64,000 bases of DNA, taken from contig JAPPNU010000008.1 of the NCBI GenBank assembly GCA_028873695.1, positions 1 through 64,000 on the forward strand, read 5' to 3'. Position 1 is the stretch's first letter. The number at the start of each line of letters is the position of its first letter. The stretch is from Gemmatimonadota bacterium (GTDB lineage: Bacteria > Latescibacterota > UBA2968 > GCA-2709665). The position numbers were made by a program, and so were the translations under genes. This document shows, piece by piece, positions 35,446 through 44,051 of this stretch. The notes beneath the pieces were generated by a model. It was not told the origin of the DNA and searched no databases. It saw only the letters and a list, made by a program, of their open reading frames with translations.

Positions 35446-36222
35446 ATGAAAGCAATCGTCATGGCGGCGGGCTACGCCACGCGCCTTTACCCCCTTACGC
35501 TGAACTTCCCGAAGGGGCTTCTCGAGGTGGGCGGGCGCGCGATCGTGGACTATCTGATGGAACAGATCGAGTCCGTGCCGGACGTTGACGGGGTATATCT
35601 CGTAACCAATAACCGGTTCGCCGGCCGTTTCGAGCGGTGGGCGGAAGGGCGGAACGGCCGCCTGGACGTCGACGTGATCGACGACGGGACCACGTCCAAC
35701 GAGAACCGGCTGGGCGCGGTGGGGGACATCCGGTTCGCCATTCGGGCCAGGGATATTTCGGATGATGTCCTTGTATGCGGCTCGGACAATCTGTTCCGGT
35801 TTCGCCTGAAGGACCTGGTGGCGGACTTCCGCGCCAATCCGGCGGCCCACGTCTGCGTTTGTCACGTGGACGACCCGGAGGACCGCCGACGGCGCGGCAT
35901 TGCAGTCCTGGATGCGGAGAACCGCGTGGTGAGGTTCGACGAAAAGCCCGAGATTCCGGAGTCTTCCTGGGGTTCCGCCGCCTTCTACGTCTATCCGGCA
36001 TCCACTCTGAAGCGTTTCGACGAATACCTCGAAAGCGGTCGTACTCCGGACGCGCCCGGACATTTCGTCGAGTGGCTCTGCCGCGTGGAACCGGTATTTG
36101 CGCACAGGATTCAGGGATCGGCGATCGATATCGGAAATCCCGAGACTCTTGAACAGGCGAGACGTGAATACGGGGAGGCGGGCGCAATTCACGTTAACGA
36201 TGATACCGGGCCCGCACGCTGA
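35446..36222 (+). CDS. Sugar-phosphate nucleotidyltransferase
   Basis: Joins a sugar-1-phosphate to an NTP, 258 residues. The start MKAIVMAAGYATRLYPLT is the family's nucleotide-binding opening, with the catalytic G-x-G-x-R-like region degenerate (GYATRL). VCGSDNLFRFRL is the metal-binding Asp region, and VRFDEKPEIPESSWGSAAFYVYP is the sugar-binding loop region typical of RmlA/GlmU-type enzymes. The frame is open earlier, but those codons lack family residues, so the ATG at 35446 with a GGAAG is used. It is shorter than full RmlA. Sugar and base are unknown. Confidence 0.85.
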   Translation: MKAIVMAAGYATRLYPLTLNFPKGLLEVGGRAIVDYLMEQIESVPDVDGVYLVTNNRFAGRFERWAEGRNGRLDVDVIDDGTTSNENRLGAVGDIRFAIRARDISDDVLVCGSDNLFRFRLKDLVADFRANPAAHVCVCHVDDPEDRRRRGIAVLDAENRVVRFDEKPEIPESSWGSAAFYVYPASTLKRFDEYLESGRTPDAPGHFVEWLCRVEPVFAHRIQGSAIDIGNPETLEQARREYGEAGAIHVNDDTGPAR

Positions 36223-36284
36223 GCACTTGCAGTGACCACGTTTCGACAGGGTCAATGAGCCGAACTCACAGTCTGGGGTTGGAT

Positions 36285-37733
36285 ATGCGCCGTAACTTAA
36301 CCCTCGCCGCGACGCTTCTTCTTGTGACTCCCGTTGCGGTCATGTCCCACAGTCTCGGGGCGGACTTCGACGGGGACGGCAAGGTGGGGTTCCCGGATTT
36401 CCTGCTGTTCGCCGAAGCGTTCGGGTCCACGAACGTCCGGTTCGATCTGAACGACGACGGGAAGGTGGATTACGGTGACTTCCTGTTGTTTGCCGGGGAC
36501 TTCGGCAGGATAACCCATGAAGAGGGAGAGACCGGCGTTGGGGGCGTCCGCTCCACGTTCGAAGCGATACAGGACCATATCTTCAATGAAAGCTGCATCA
36601 GCAGTTCCTGCCACAGTTCAGCCTGGGCCGCCGCGGGACTTTCGCTCGAACCGGACGTGGCATATCAGCAGCTGGTGGGGCGGGTACCGCAGAACGCGAA
36701 GGCGCGGGAAGAGGGGATGCTGCTGGTCAAGGCCGGGGACACCGACAGGAGTTTTCTGTTGACGAAACTGACCGGTTCAGGCGTGGGGTACGGCGACCGG
36801 ATGCCGAGGTCGTATTCCAGTCTGAGCGGCGTCGCGATCGATGCGATCCGGGCGTGGATCGCGGCGGGGGCTTCCCGCGACAGCGTGGTGCCGGATGCGC
36901 CCGATCTGGACCGGGTCCTGCACAATACGGAGTTTTATCTTCAGCCGCCCGCGCGACCCGCGAGGGGGATACAGCTTCACCTGAAACCCTTTGCGATTGC
37001 GCCGCGGTCCGAGCGGGAGATTTTCTCGACTACCCGGCTGGGGGTCGCGGAAGACCTGATGGTAAACAGGATCGAAGTGGTGCAGCCTGAGGGCAGCCAT
37101 CACTTCATTCTCTATCAGTCGACCGACGAAAACCCGCCGCCGCCGGGAATTCGGGATCTGGACCCGTTCGAGGCGCTCGGCATCTTCCGGAAACGGTTTA
37201 TCGTGGGCAGCCAGTCGCCCGAGGCGGTTTTCGATTTCCCCAGGGGCATCGCGATCCCGATGCCTGCCGATGCGGTATACGAACTGAACTCCCATTTCGT
37301 GAACACCTCGGGGGAGAACACGCTCATCGGCGAGGTGTACGTCAATCTGCACTCGATGCCCGCCGACAGCGTCAGGGAGACCGCAAAACCCATCTTTGAG
37401 AACTTCTTCCCCATTCAGGTTCCGCCGGGTCAGACTGTGACCGCCGGCCGCGACTGGACCTTGCGACGAGACGTCAACCTCGTGATGCTGTCATCACACA
37501 TGCATCGCCACGGCCGGCGGTTCGATATCTTCCTGGACGGTGAAAGGATCTATCGCAGCGATGAGTGGGATGAACCGGTGACAAATCTGTACAATCCCGC
37601 ACTCGAAGTAAGGGCTGGACAAACCCTGCGATTCGAATGCACCCACGAAAACGACGATAAAGACTTTACCATCCGATTCGGATTCACGGCCGAGAACGAC
37701 GAGATGTGTATCATGCTGGGCTATTACTATTGA
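36285..37733 (+). CDS. Secreted copper-type monooxygenase-like protein with EF-hand repeats and CX4CH motif
   Basis: A 482-residue exported protein. It begins with a signal peptide (MRRNLTLAATLLLVTPVAVMS), followed by two dockerin/EF-hand-type calcium loops (DFDGDGKVGFPDF and DLNDDGKVDYGDF). Next is a c-type-heme-like segment CISSSCH (C-x4-C-H), part of an all-helical domain, with KAGDTDRSFLLTKL after it. The C-terminal half has SHHFILYQS and SHMHRHGRRFDIFLDG. These match the copper His pairs of PHM-type (ascorbate-dependent) monooxygenases. The usual CxxCH heme motif is one residue longer here. The enzymatic reaction is not known. ATG 36285 is preferred; an in-frame ATG 10 codons earlier also exists. 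Confidence 0.75.
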   Translation: MRRNLTLAATLLLVTPVAVMSHSLGADFDGDGKVGFPDFLLFAEAFGSTNVRFDLNDDGKVDYGDFLLFAGDFGRITHEEGETGVGGVRSTFEAIQDHIFNESCISSSCHSSAWAAAGLSLEPDVAYQQLVGRVPQNAKAREEGMLLVKAGDTDRSFLLTKLTGSGVGYGDRMPRSYSSLSGVAIDAIRAWIAAGASRDSVVPDAPDLDRVLHNTEFYLQPPARPARGIQLHLKPFAIAPRSEREIFSTTRLGVAEDLMVNRIEVVQPEGSHHFILYQSTDENPPPPGIRDLDPFEALGIFRKRFIVGSQSPEAVFDFPRGIAIPMPADAVYELNSHFVNTSGENTLIGEVYVNLHSMPADSVRETAKPIFENFFPIQVPPGQTVTAGRDWTLRRDVNLVMLSSHMHRHGRRFDIFLDGERIYRSDEWDEPVTNLYNPALEVRAGQTLRFECTHENDDKDFTIRFGFTAENDEMCIMLGYYY

Positions 37734-37800
37734 AGAAACCGTCACCCATCGAGGGAAGGGTCCGTGGGCATCCGCAGGTATCGGTTCTTGTGTCGACCCG

Positions 37801-38571
37801 CTAGGCAATACTCCGCATCACGTCGTCGAACAGGACCCCGTTGGTGGAAATCGCCTCACCGCCCCGGATGGTCGGGTTTCCGCTCCAGTCCGTAAATGTG
37901 CCTCCCGCTTCTTCCAGTATCGGCTGCAGCGCCGCGCAGTCCCACACGGCCATAATGGGGTCCAGCATGATTTCCGCACGGCCCGTGGCGACGAGGACGT
38001 GCCCGTAACAGTCCCCCCACCCCCTGCAATAGGCGACCCGTCCCGCCAGGTTTCGGTACGCGCAGTCCCTGCCGAATTCTGCGAACGACTCGACGTCGGT
38101 TGCGCACAGGAGCGCGTCTTCCAGGCGCGAGACCGTTGAGACGCTCGCCGGGCGGCCGTTCCACGTGCAGCCCGAGCCCAGGGCGGCGCAGACCATCTCG
38201 TTCATGGCGGGCAGGTGAACCACGCCAACCGACGGGACGCCATCGACTTCCACGCAGATCATCACGCCGTAGAGCGGAACGCCGTGAACGAAGGACTTCG
38301 TACCGTCGATCGGGTCGATGATCCATCGGCGGCCGGTCCGGCCGTCCCGGTCGCCGTATTCCTCTCCGACGATGGCATCGTCCGGAAAGCGGTCCTGGAT
38401 CAGCCCGGCGATCCTGCGTTCCGCGGCGCGGTCGGCTTCGGTAACGGGGCTATCGTCGGATTTTATGTCGACCCGGACGCCGGTCTGAAAGTACCGCAGG
38501 GTCAGGCGCCCGGCCTGCCAGGCCGCGTTGGTGCTGAAGGCGAGAAGATCCTGTAGAGAGGGCTCTGCCAT
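37801..38571 (-). CDS. Inositol-monophosphatase family phosphatase (HisN-like)
   Basis: A magnesium-dependent sugar or histidinol phosphatase, 256 residues. The metal sites are IVGEEYGDRDG (Glu), WIIDPIDGTKSFVHG (DPxDGT) and MLDPIMAVWDCAALQPILEEAGG (WDxA). The sequence EADRAAERRIAG near the start is also typical. It is a single gene facing away from the copper-protein gene. Length and motifs fit a HisN/inositol monophosphatase; the substrate is not resolved. No other histidine genes are nearby. Confidence 0.88.
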   Translation of the reverse strand: MAEPSLQDLLAFSTNAAWQAGRLTLRYFQTGVRVDIKSDDSPVTEADRAAERRIAGLIQDRFPDDAIVGEEYGDRDGRTGRRWIIDPIDGTKSFVHGVPLYGVMICVEVDGVPSVGVVHLPAMNEMVCAALGSGCTWNGRPASVSTVSRLEDALLCATDVESFAEFGRDCAYRNLAGRVAYCRGWGDCYGHVLVATGRAEIMLDPIMAVWDCAALQPILEEAGGTFTDWSGNPTIRGGEAISTNGVLFDDVMRSIA

Positions 38572-38727
38572 GGGCGTCCCTTTCTCTGTAGTGCAAGATA
38601 TATCGACCGTGTGACGTGGTCCGCCGTCGCACGGCGGAAATGAGCCGTAGACAGGCCGTTCGTGGCTGGAATGTATGCAGGCGGCGGAAGGAAGTCAAGC
38701 CAGCACCTGCAAAGCTCCGAGTTCCGC

Positions 38728-38756
38728 TTGCGTTTTCATGCGGGAATGCTTATATT
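38728..38756 (+). promoter_or_regulatory. Promoter of the structured RNA/PhyH region
   Basis: TTGCGT (38728-38733), 17 bases, TATATT (38751-38756). Transcription would start near 38763, just before the first hairpin of the structured RNA. Confidence 0.6.
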
Positions 38757-38762
38757 TGTTGG

Positions 38763-38901
38763 TGGAGGCTGTATCCTCCGGATTCAACCTCTAAAAGTGC
38801 CTTGAATCTACATAAGGGTGACCCAACCGGAAGTTATTCCACAGTTTACTGTGGAACTTCGTCAATAATTTTCGGCGCCTGGTAGGTTAGGCGCTTTTTT
38901 T
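38763..38901 (+). ncRNA. Candidate structured RNA (riboswitch-like leader or sRNA)
   Basis: Five pairings are visible in 139 bases: GGAGG/CCTCC (38764-38768 with 38775-38779); GATTCAA/TTGAATC (38781-38787 with 38802-38808); GGG-TGA-CCC; a stem GAAG-bulge-TTCCACAG/CTGTGGAA-CTTC (38830-38860, TTTA loop); and a terminator GCGCCT/AGGCGC followed by seven T (38875-38901). It has its own promoter and ends 29 bases before the PhyH gene. I recognise no known riboswitch class. It may be a leader with attenuation or a separate sRNA. Confidence 0.55.
38875..38901 (+). terminator. Intrinsic terminator of the structured RNA
   Basis: A 6-bp GCGCCT/AGGCGC stem with an 8-base loop followed by seven T. It lies just upstream of the PhyH gene, so it either ends a small RNA or is the switch element of a leader. 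Confidence 0.8.
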
Positions 38902-38930
38902 ATCCCCATACCAATCGAAGGGGCGAACAG

Positions 38931-39704
38931 ATGCTGGACGTCGAGTTTGTTGAACCGTCGGAAGTGGAGAAGGCGGCGCGAATTTTCCATCGGGACGGGC
39001 TGGTCGTGATGCGAAATGCACTGACGGCGCAGCAGTTGGGCCGTGCGCGGTCGGGGGCCGACCGTGTGATCGCGCAGCAGACGGAGGCTATTCCGCCGGA
39101 GGATGCGAACCGAGGGTACGCGCGCTATTCATTCGGACAGCAGATCCACCACCCCGAGTGGGCCCAACTGATTGATTTGCAAACGGTTCTACCAGTGCTG
39201 GAAGCGATCTGGACCAGCAGTGATTTCCACTGCTGGGGCGCCGGGGGAGACTATTCTCTGCCCGGCGCGAAGATTCAGAAACTGCACGCGGATATCACGG
39301 ATATGCTCCGCGACCCCCAGGGTCGGGTGAACGTGTTTGACCTTCCAACGCCCGTAATCGTGGTGAATTTCCCCATGGTGGATTTTACGGAGATCAATGG
39401 CGCGACGCGGTTTGTGCCCGGCACCCACCGCAACCGGGACCCGGCGCCCGGACTCGAGGAGGAGCCGGACTGGATGAAGCGGTCGATCGTGTGCGGGCCT
39501 GCGGGTGGAGCGGTTATTCGTGATATCCGTTGCTGGCACGGGGGAACGGCCAACCGGTCGTCGGAGGTACGCGCGATGACCAGCGTGGGTTATTCGGCGC
39601 CGTGGTTCGTGTGGCTCAGAAAGGAACACCCGTTGCCCCGGTCCCTGTACGATTCCCTTTCGGACCGGGCGAAGGACCTGACCCGGTTTATCGTGGCAGC
39701 CTGA
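38931..39704 (+). CDS. Phytanoyl-CoA dioxygenase family protein (PhyH)
   Basis: An Fe(II)/2-oxoglutarate-dependent oxygenase of 257 residues. The metal HxD is in QKLHADITDML and the distal His is in IRCWHGGTANRSS, whose Arg is expected to bind 2-oxoglutarate. The early ARIFHRDGLVVMRNALT segment is a common PhyH opening. A Shine-Dalgarno GAAGGGG precedes the ATG. Substrate unknown; the family hydroxylates fatty acyl-CoA or many small molecules. Two further PhyH proteins are at 48727 and 52990, indicating an expanded family. Confidence 0.85.
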   Translation: MLDVEFVEPSEVEKAARIFHRDGLVVMRNALTAQQLGRARSGADRVIAQQTEAIPPEDANRGYARYSFGQQIHHPEWAQLIDLQTVLPVLEAIWTSSDFHCWGAGGDYSLPGAKIQKLHADITDMLRDPQGRVNVFDLPTPVIVVNFPMVDFTEINGATRFVPGTHRNRDPAPGLEEEPDWMKRSIVCGPAGGAVIRDIRCWHGGTANRSSEVRAMTSVGYSAPWFVWLRKEHPLPRSLYDSLSDRAKDLTRFIVAA

Positions 39705-39813
39705 GCGACAGACAACAGGGACCCGGCCCGGTGATGAAAGGGCGGCAGCGCACGGCAATACGACATGCCCCGCAACCCGGGGGTCCGGGTCGGGCCATAT
39801 TGAGGCGAGCAGC

Positions 39814-39853
39814 ACGCGAGGGGCGCAACGTCGGTTGCGCCCCTCGCGTTTTG
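39814..39853 (+). terminator. Terminator after the PhyH gene
   Basis: A perfect 16-bp stem (ACGCGAGGGGCGCAAC with its complement) and a GTCG loop, followed by TTTT. It separates the PhyH gene from the convergent Gfo/Idh gene. Confidence 0.85.
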
Positions 39854-39855
39854 TA

Positions 39856-40875
39856 TCAGGGTCCGTATCCGACCTCCTGCAGCGAGACCTGCCTGCCGGT
39901 ATTGTGCGCCTTGACCGCCGCGGTGGAAACCGCGACGCTTTCCAGGATTTCGAGGTGCGGAACCGGGGACCGCCGGGTTTCAACCATCTGCTTCATCAGT
40001 TTGATGTTCTCGTACGCGCCATAGGGGAAGACATAGTCGCCAAGAGGAGCCGAATGAATGTCGCCCATGTTCCCGTACGCGCTGGCGTAGAACGCACAGT
40101 GGCAGGTTTCTCCCGTGTCGCAGCTGAGCATGGCGCCGCATCGGGGAAAGCGGGGTTCGTCCGGGTAGACCAGGTGCATGAAGCCGCCGGTGTTTTTCCC
40201 CATGGACTCCACGGCGCGCACGCCGGAACCGAAGAAGTTCTGCGCCAGGCATATAGCGTGGATCTGACCCGCCATGGAGGGCCCCCCGCCGCGGATGGAG
40301 ACGAATTCCAGGTTACCGACTTCCGGAAATCGGGCGGCGAATTGCCTCGCTTGAGGGAGCGTATTGAGAATGGAACGTGAAAGCAGGGGCGCATTGTGTT
40401 TCCGGGCAAGGCCGACGATGGCGTTCGCGTTGTCCAGATTGTTCGCAAGCGGCTTGTCGATGAAGGTGGGTACCCCTTTTTCCAGGCCGGGCCCGGCCAG
40501 TTCGAGATGGTCGGCCCCGTCGTAATTGCAGTCGGCCACCAGGACCAGGTCCACGTCGTCCGAGACTTCGTGAACATGGTCGCACACCCGCGGTCTGGAG
40601 GTGAAGACACGCGCGAAGACGTCGCCAACGCCGGGATGTTCGTCCCAGACGCGGGCGATTTCGAATTCATGCAGGCAAGGAACGGTCATTCGGGTGGGAT
40701 CGCTGTAGAATGTATAAAAATAAAAGTGCGCCCCGCCGCTCATCCACGTGTATGGCGCTCCGGCGCTGTCATCCATGGGGTTTTGCAACCGCAGCGGCGC
40801 GTGTTCTGCCATCAGCACGCCGTAATACATTCCGTGCATATCGCAGCGGACCAGTCCGACACGTATTTTTTCCAT
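39856..40875 (-). CDS. Gfo/Idh/MocA-family oxidoreductase
   Basis: A 339-residue protein with an N-terminal NAD(P)-binding Rossmann-type start (IRVGLVRCDMHGMYYG), an atypical dinucleotide signature for the family. VPTFIDKPLANNLDNA carries the family EKP-like motif as DKP. The C-terminal beta-sheet part contains NTLPQARQFAARFPEVGN. The start ATG at 40875 follows GGAGG. The upstream frame is not coding. The substrate is probably a sugar or inositol derivative. It is divergent from the sigma-factor gene, with the palindrome between them. Confidence 0.82.
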   Translation of the reverse strand: MEKIRVGLVRCDMHGMYYGVLMAEHAPLRLQNPMDDSAGAPYTWMSGGAHFYFYTFYSDPTRMTVPCLHEFEIARVWDEHPGVGDVFARVFTSRPRVCDHVHEVSDDVDLVLVADCNYDGADHLELAGPGLEKGVPTFIDKPLANNLDNANAIVGLARKHNAPLLSRSILNTLPQARQFAARFPEVGNLEFVSIRGGGPSMAGQIHAICLAQNFFGSGVRAVESMGKNTGGFMHLVYPDEPRFPRCGAMLSCDTGETCHCAFYASAYGNMGDIHSAPLGDYVFPYGAYENIKLMKQMVETRRSPVPHLEILESVAVSTAAVKAHNTGRQVSLQEVGYGP

Positions 40876-40994
40876 CGAAGTCCTCCAAAAAAACCGGCAC
40901 AAAGACGCTCGACCGGGAATGAAGTGACTTCCCGGACGTTTCGAGGGCGAAAAGTATGAAAAAAAGTGTGCCGGGACAAGAAGTTTCTGCTTGA

Positions 40995-41016
40995 ATACTG
41001 AACATATGTTCAGTAT
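40995..41016. promoter_or_regulatory. 22-bp perfect palindrome, LexA-box-like operator
   Basis: A perfect inverted repeat centred on GAACATATGTTC, extending to ATACT and AGTAT on the outside. The core GAAC-N4-GTTC fits the Gram-positive-type SOS box consensus (GAACRNRYGTTC). It lies 90 bases before the sigma-factor gene and about 120 before the divergent Gfo/Idh gene, so it could control either. No -10 box overlaps it clearly. A dimeric regulator other than LexA is also possible. Confidence 0.55.
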
Positions 41017-41106
41017 ATTTCCGTTTACTGGAGTACACTGAATTTTTCCAGGACGCGTCAACATTTCCCATTCGGTCGGGTTACTTCAGTTCACGGAGGA
41101 TGAGCG

Positions 41107-41961
41107 ATGATTGCCGAAATGCACGAAGGTCGTGCCACGTTGGAAGACAGATCGCTGAAATACTATTACAAAGAGGTCGATCGACATCCGCGGATCGATG
41201 CGGTCCGGGAACGGGCGCTCGCGGCCAGGATCGAAGCGGGTGACGAAGCGGCAATAGCGGCGCTCGTGAATGCGAATCTTCGTTTCGTCATTCATATCGC
41301 GAGAGGATATCAGAATCAGGGCCTGCCGCTGGGAGATCTCATCAACGAGGGCAATTGCGGGCTGTTTACCGCTGCCCGAAAATTCGATCGGAACCGGGGA
41401 TGCAGGTTCATCACGTACGCGGTCTGGTGGATCCGGCAGCACATTCTGAAGGCGCTGGACGTCCAGACCCGAACCGTCCGCGTACCCGCCAGTGTATTGA
41501 ACGACATCGGACGAATGCGAAAAACCGAAGACCGTCTGATGCAGCGCCTGGAGCGAAACCCGGAGCCGGACGAGGTCGCCGCCTTGTCCGGTTTGCCGGT
41601 CAAGAGGCTGGACCGCTGTCTGGACGGGGGCGCAAACGCCGTCTCACTCGATACGTTTCGCGCGGACGACAGCCTCGGTATTGCGGAGACGCTTCCGGAC
41701 CGGAACGTCGCTTCGGCGGAAGAGACGCTCCTCGAGAAATGCCGCACCCGCGCCCTAGAGGAGACGCTTGATGCGCTTTCGGAACGTCACAGGAAGGTCA
41801 TAACGCTTTATTTCGGTATGCACGGCGAGGAACCGACGACCTACCAGGAGATCGGACGCCGGCTGGGAATCAGCCGGGAACGCGTGAGGCAGTTGAAGGA
41901 GGACGCATTCGGAAAGTTGAGGCGGCCGTCGGTAAGGAAGCGTCTGGAGGCGCATCTCTAG
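41107..41961 (+). CDS. Sigma-70-family factor (group 2-like)
   Basis: A 284-residue primary-like sigma factor without region 1.1. Region 1.2/2 is EDRSLKYYYKEVDRHPRID and NLRFVIHIARGYQNQG; region 2.3-2.4 includes LINEGNCGLFTAARKFDRNR and FITYAVWWIRQHI, matching the -10 recognition helix of RpoD-type factors. Region 3 follows, then region 4.2, TTYQEIGRRLGISRERVRQLK, the -35-binding helix-turn-helix. GGAGG lies 7 bases before ATG. It is downstream of the perfect palindrome and on the same strand as two coiled-coil genes. A stress or alternative role is likely. Confidence 0.88.
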   Translation: MIAEMHEGRATLEDRSLKYYYKEVDRHPRIDAVRERALAARIEAGDEAAIAALVNANLRFVIHIARGYQNQGLPLGDLINEGNCGLFTAARKFDRNRGCRFITYAVWWIRQHILKALDVQTRTVRVPASVLNDIGRMRKTEDRLMQRLERNPEPDEVAALSGLPVKRLDRCLDGGANAVSLDTFRADDSLGIAETLPDRNVASAEETLLEKCRTRALEETLDALSERHRKVITLYFGMHGEEPTTYQEIGRRLGISRERVRQLKEDAFGKLRRPSVRKRLEAHL

Positions 41962-42191
41962 CGTGGCCGTGAGGATGGCATCGGGCCGGCGCACTCGAAA
42001 CCAACGCCCGTTGGCACGGGTTTCGGCATCGCCGCGTCCCATTTCTTTCTGACGGTCAATCGTACCGGGATGCCGGTCCAGTTCATACGCCGCCGCAGAT
42101 TTCCGGACGTTTGCTCTTGACGAAACAGGGCAAATGCTTCAATTTATATCCGTTCGCACCCCTGAATCCGGATTCTCGAGGCCGTCTGCCC

Positions 42192-42977
42192 GTGCAGATC
42201 GTTTTTTTTGCGATTCTCGGCGCCCTGATATTGATCTGGGGCGGTGTTTTTGCGCTCACCCATTGGGTGAGTCCCCTGTCGCGCAAGCACCTGTTGGGCT
42301 TTGCCGGCTATGTGAGCGTCGTGTCCGGCGCGATGGTCTTCCTTGTGATTCAAACGGCAATCCAGCAACAGGACACGGCGATGAAAGACACCCGCGAGCG
42401 GCTGTACGGAACGGTGGAGTCCATCCGCGAAAAGCTGGACGAGCAAGGCGCGAAACTGCTGGACCGCACACTGGAAAAAGTGGACCTGACCAAGTCCGAA
42501 TGGGAAGTTCGGGCGGACCTGAAGGAAGAGCGGTCGCGCCATGCGCGCACAAAGGCCGATCTCAAGGAAACGCGCGACCGGCTTCGGCGGACGCAGGCGG
42601 CGTTGACTGGAGAGGCAAACGCCCGCGGCGCCTATTCGGACAGCCTGAATACGGAACGCGCGCTCGGTCGGGAATCCCGGAAGCGCCTCGCACTGGAGGA
42701 GGCGCGCCACCGGAAAACCCTCGAAAACCTCGCCCGCACTCGCGAAAGCCTGGCGGTTGTGGAAGCGCGCGCCGACCGGCAGAAGAAAGAAACAGCCATG
42801 CTGCGTGCATCCCTGCAGCGCGCGGAGCAACGCGCTCAGCAGGCGCTGGAGAACGCGGCGGCGGCACAGAATGAACTCATCAACGCAATGATCAGGCAGG
42901 GCAGGGCGGCTGACACCCTGCAGGCCGCGGTCGACTCCATCTACGGCAAGGTGATGAAGCGCCCGCGGAGTCCGTAG
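42192..42977 (+). CDS. Membrane-anchored coiled-coil protein
   Basis: A 261-residue protein from a GTG start. Two N-terminal membrane helices (FFAILGALILIWGGVFAL and YVSVVSGAMVFLVIQ) are followed by a long charged coiled coil (about residues 62-260) with clear heptads (LKEERSRHARTKADLKETRD, ARADRQKKETAM). There is no known domain. An alternative TTG start at 42111 would place a predicted promoter (TTGACG at 42117) inside the gene, so I prefer the GTG preceded by GAGG at 10 bases. The gene is followed by another membrane coiled-coil gene 116 bases on, suggesting a functional pair. Confidence 0.6.
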   Translation: MQIVFFAILGALILIWGGVFALTHWVSPLSRKHLLGFAGYVSVVSGAMVFLVIQTAIQQQDTAMKDTRERLYGTVESIREKLDEQGAKLLDRTLEKVDLTKSEWEVRADLKEERSRHARTKADLKETRDRLRRTQAALTGEANARGAYSDSLNTERALGRESRKRLALEEARHRKTLENLARTRESLAVVEARADRQKKETAMLRASLQRAEQRAQQALENAAAAQNELINAMIRQGRAADTLQAAVDSIYGKVMKRPRSP

Positions 42978-43093
42978 CCCAAAGCGAATCGGGAATCGCC
43001 CCGAGCCGGGTGTTCCGGCTCCAGGAGCAACATCCATCCGGACGCATCATCGCGGTTCACCCGGCGTGAATCCGCATTATTGGGAGGTGGCTC

Positions 43094-43960
43094 GTGAACA
43101 AACGACCCGATCCATCCGGGGACAAGAAGCGTATCGTAATCGTCGTCGGCTTTCTGGCCGCGTTGCTGGTTGTTCTGTTGCTGACGGTCTGGAAGCCGGA
43201 TACCGTACCGGAAGTCGACCCGCAGGTCGCGCAGCTGGAGAGCGATATCGCGCTTTATACCGGCCAGATCGATTCGTTGAACGCGCTGGTGGATGAAATG
43301 GACTCACGGATCGATGCAATGCGCGCCCACGTGGACAGCGCAAGAGTATCCAACCGGAAGCTCCTGACGTCCCTGCACAGGGTTACGAGCGAAATGAGGG
43401 AGTACCAGGCGCTGTACAGGAAACAACAGGCGATGAACGAAAAGCTGGTTGCGGAACTCAAACAGTTGCGGGGTGAGAAGGACCAGGCGACCGCGGCTGT
43501 CAGGACGTTGAAGATCGAGGTCGACACGCTGAACAAGCTGCTGCACGACAAGACAACCCGGCTGATCAGGCTGGAATCCAGCCTTAAGGAAGCCGTCGCG
43601 CAGGCGCAGACCATGCAGGAGACTGCAACGTCCGTGCTGGTCTACGTTGGTACAGAAGACGCACTGAAAGATGCGGGGTATCTGAAGACGTCGCGGGGCA
43701 TTACGATCAGGAAGAATTACACACTCGTCGGCTTTCCCGACGTTACCGACGAGCAAAGCCTGGATACCATCAACAGGGTGTCCATCGGTGAAACCATCGC
43801 GGTTCCGGGCGAACTGGCGGCTTTGTGCGACCGGCACGGCAAGTTGAGCAAGAAAAAGGAATACCGGGCGAGCAAAGGGCCTGCGGGGCAGACGATGGTC
43901 ACATTCTGGGATTCAACGCTGGTGGGACAGCGCGTGCTGGCGGTGTTAAAGAAAAAATAA
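43094..43960 (+). CDS. Single-pass coiled-coil protein with C-terminal domain
   Basis: A 288-residue protein with a GTG start, GGGAGG 5 bases ahead. One membrane helix (VIVVGFLAALLVVLLLTVW, residues 15-33) is followed by a coiled coil (about 45-190). The C-terminal domain starts VLVYVGTEDALKDAGYLKTS, resembling proteins of Bacteroidetes that have a YVVGTKKELKEKG-type segment after a coiled coil. It probably sits in the inner membrane with the coiled coil outside. Its gene is co-oriented with the preceding coiled-coil gene and ends before a strong terminator. Confidence 0.65.
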   Translation: MNKRPDPSGDKKRIVIVVGFLAALLVVLLLTVWKPDTVPEVDPQVAQLESDIALYTGQIDSLNALVDEMDSRIDAMRAHVDSARVSNRKLLTSLHRVTSEMREYQALYRKQQAMNEKLVAELKQLRGEKDQATAAVRTLKIEVDTLNKLLHDKTTRLIRLESSLKEAVAQAQTMQETATSVLVYVGTEDALKDAGYLKTSRGITIRKNYTLVGFPDVTDEQSLDTINRVSIGETIAVPGELAALCDRHGKLSKKKEYRASKGPAGQTMVTFWDSTLVGQRVLAVLKKK

Positions 43961-43985
43961 CCGGCGGATCCGGAGGAGCCTTCGA

Positions 43986-44015
43986 ACCGGCTATCCATAG
44001 AGATGGCCGGTTTTT
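43986..44015 (+). terminator. Terminator between coiled-coil genes and MotA operon
   Basis: A 10-bp stem (ACCGGCTATC/GATGGCCGGT, one G-T) with a 6-base loop, followed by TTTTT. It ends the plus-strand transcript and lies just before the convergent operon. Confidence 0.8.
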
Positions 44016-44051
44016 CCTATTCGCAAATGTCGACGAAAACGCGGCTGCGCG

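Noticed and set aside
38763..38901. Cobalamin, SAM or c-di-GMP riboswitch
   Set aside because: None of the conserved core sequences of those classes is visible, so I leave it as an unclassified structured RNA.
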